From Hyphomicrobiales bacterium (GTDB lineage Bacteria > Pseudomonadota > Alphaproteobacteria > Rhizobiales > Rhizobiaceae), in the NCBI GenBank assembly GCA_900470965.1, contig UCCS01000129.1, positions 1-34,625 of the forward strand: 34,625 bases of DNA, read 5' to 3'. Position 1 is the first letter of the stretch; the number at the start of each line of letters is the position of its first letter. Under the pieces are notes generated by a model. The model did not search any database. It had not been told where the DNA came from and saw only the letters and a program-made list of their open reading frames with translations. Made by a program: the position numbers and the translations under genes. Positions 34,278-34,625 of the stretch are shown piece by piece.

Positions 34278-34625
34278 TCAATCCTTCAGCAGCACGCCGC
34301 TGTCCTCATCGAAGGAGACCCAGACTTCCTGATCGTAGGTGAAGGGGTCATCGACGGCGCGCTGTGCGTTGAGGGAAGAAGCCTTGACGACGTTGCCGTT
34401 TGGCAGCCTAACGTGGAAGACCGTCATGTCGCCGAGATAGCCGATGTCCCAGAGCTCGCCCTTGGCGGCATTGGTCGAGGCATTCCCGGGCGCCGCGCGG
34501 GTGACGCGGAGCTTTTCCGGGCGGATGGCGAAACCGAGCGTGCTACCAACGGCCGGCGCGTCGGTCGAGGCCGTGCGGACCGTGAAGCCGCTGTCGACGG
34601 CAATTTCGACCGCGCCATTTGAGGC
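34278..34625 (-). CDS. potG: Polyamine ABC transporter ATP-binding protein PotG (C-terminal part only)
   Basis: The last 115 residues of the ATPase are inside the window, and the frame runs off the right edge. They cover the regulatory TOBE domain: AIRPEKLRVTRAAPG, then GELWDIGYLGDMTVFHVRLP, and a final VWVSFDEDSGVLLKD. The Walker and signature motifs lie beyond the window. Assignment rests on the TOBE_2 pattern and the position directly before potH. Confidence 0.88.
   Translation of the reverse strand, partial: ASNGAVEIAVDSGFTVRTASTDAPAVGSTLGFAIRPEKLRVTRAAPGNASTNAAKGELWDIGYLGDMTVFHVRLPNGNVVKASSLNAQRAVDDPFTYDQEVWVSFDEDSGVLLKD

Overview
The window looks like chromosomal DNA of a fast-growing Rhizobium (R. 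leguminosarum/etli type). The basis is the GC-rich codon use together with marker genes I recognise: a near-textbook RirA iron regulator, a dppABCDF operon, a PdhS/PleC/DivJ-type PAS kinase, an Ala73 tRNA-His without G-1, and a family of dispersed palindromic repeats typical of Rhizobiales intergenic DNA. I see no phage, plasmid, integrase, transposase or CRISPR array. Most of the window is ordinary core metabolism and transport.

Layout. 1-5.4 kb: a truncated exported metallo-beta-lactamase-fold hydrolase, a divergent MdtD-like MFS exporter, then a minus-strand cluster of a Ppx/GppA phosphatase with a long basic N-terminal tail, rlmE and a small VOC protein. 5.6-7.2 kb: tRNA-Gln(CTG) and two secreted proteins of unknown function. 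7.3-9.3 kb: an ECF sigma factor overlapping its membrane anti-sigma factor, with a secreted TPR protein upstream. 9.5-11.0 kb: a two-gene type III polyketide synthase/isoprenylcysteine-methyltransferase-like operon. 11.1-13.1 kb: a DadA-like flavin oxidase and gluconokinase facing each other across a 251-bp element with long inverted termini. 13.2-18.5 kb: dppABCDF. 18.8-22.3 kb: rirA, mmsA (iolA), and a divergent ABM-monooxygenase/LysR pair. 22.4-24.2 kb: a 52-residue proline-rich protein, a DUF4174 protein, a small XRE regulator, tRNA-His(GTG) and a phasin. 24.4-28.2 kb: a 1244-residue PAS histidine kinase. 28.4-32.5 kb: acetoacetyl-CoA synthetase and an AsmA-like protein. 32.5 kb to the end: potI, potH and the 3' end of potG.

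How the parts fit together. The phasin and acetoacetyl-CoA synthetase genes both belong to polyhydroxybutyrate (PHB) metabolism. Both have TGC-N3-GCA dyads in their upstream regions, and one dyad sits on the -35 of the phasin promoter, which suggests shared PhaR/AniA-type control (inference). RirA next to the Dpp transporter may link iron status to peptide, aminolevulinate or haem uptake (inference). The type III PKS and its partner resemble the alkylresorcinol/alkylpyrone O-methylation pairs of Streptomyces and Bacillus.

The least explained material is intergenic: (a) the 251-bp structured element that supplies the stop codons of two converging genes, with one of its ends recurring 20 kb away; (b) five copies of a 44-47-bp palindrome, every one at a gene 3' end and one with covarying arms; (c) a multi-hairpin region downstream of acetoacetyl-CoA synthetase that looks like a small RNA or structured 3' UTR. 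I found no clear new multi-gene system. The elements and candidate operators are where a second look is most likely to pay off.
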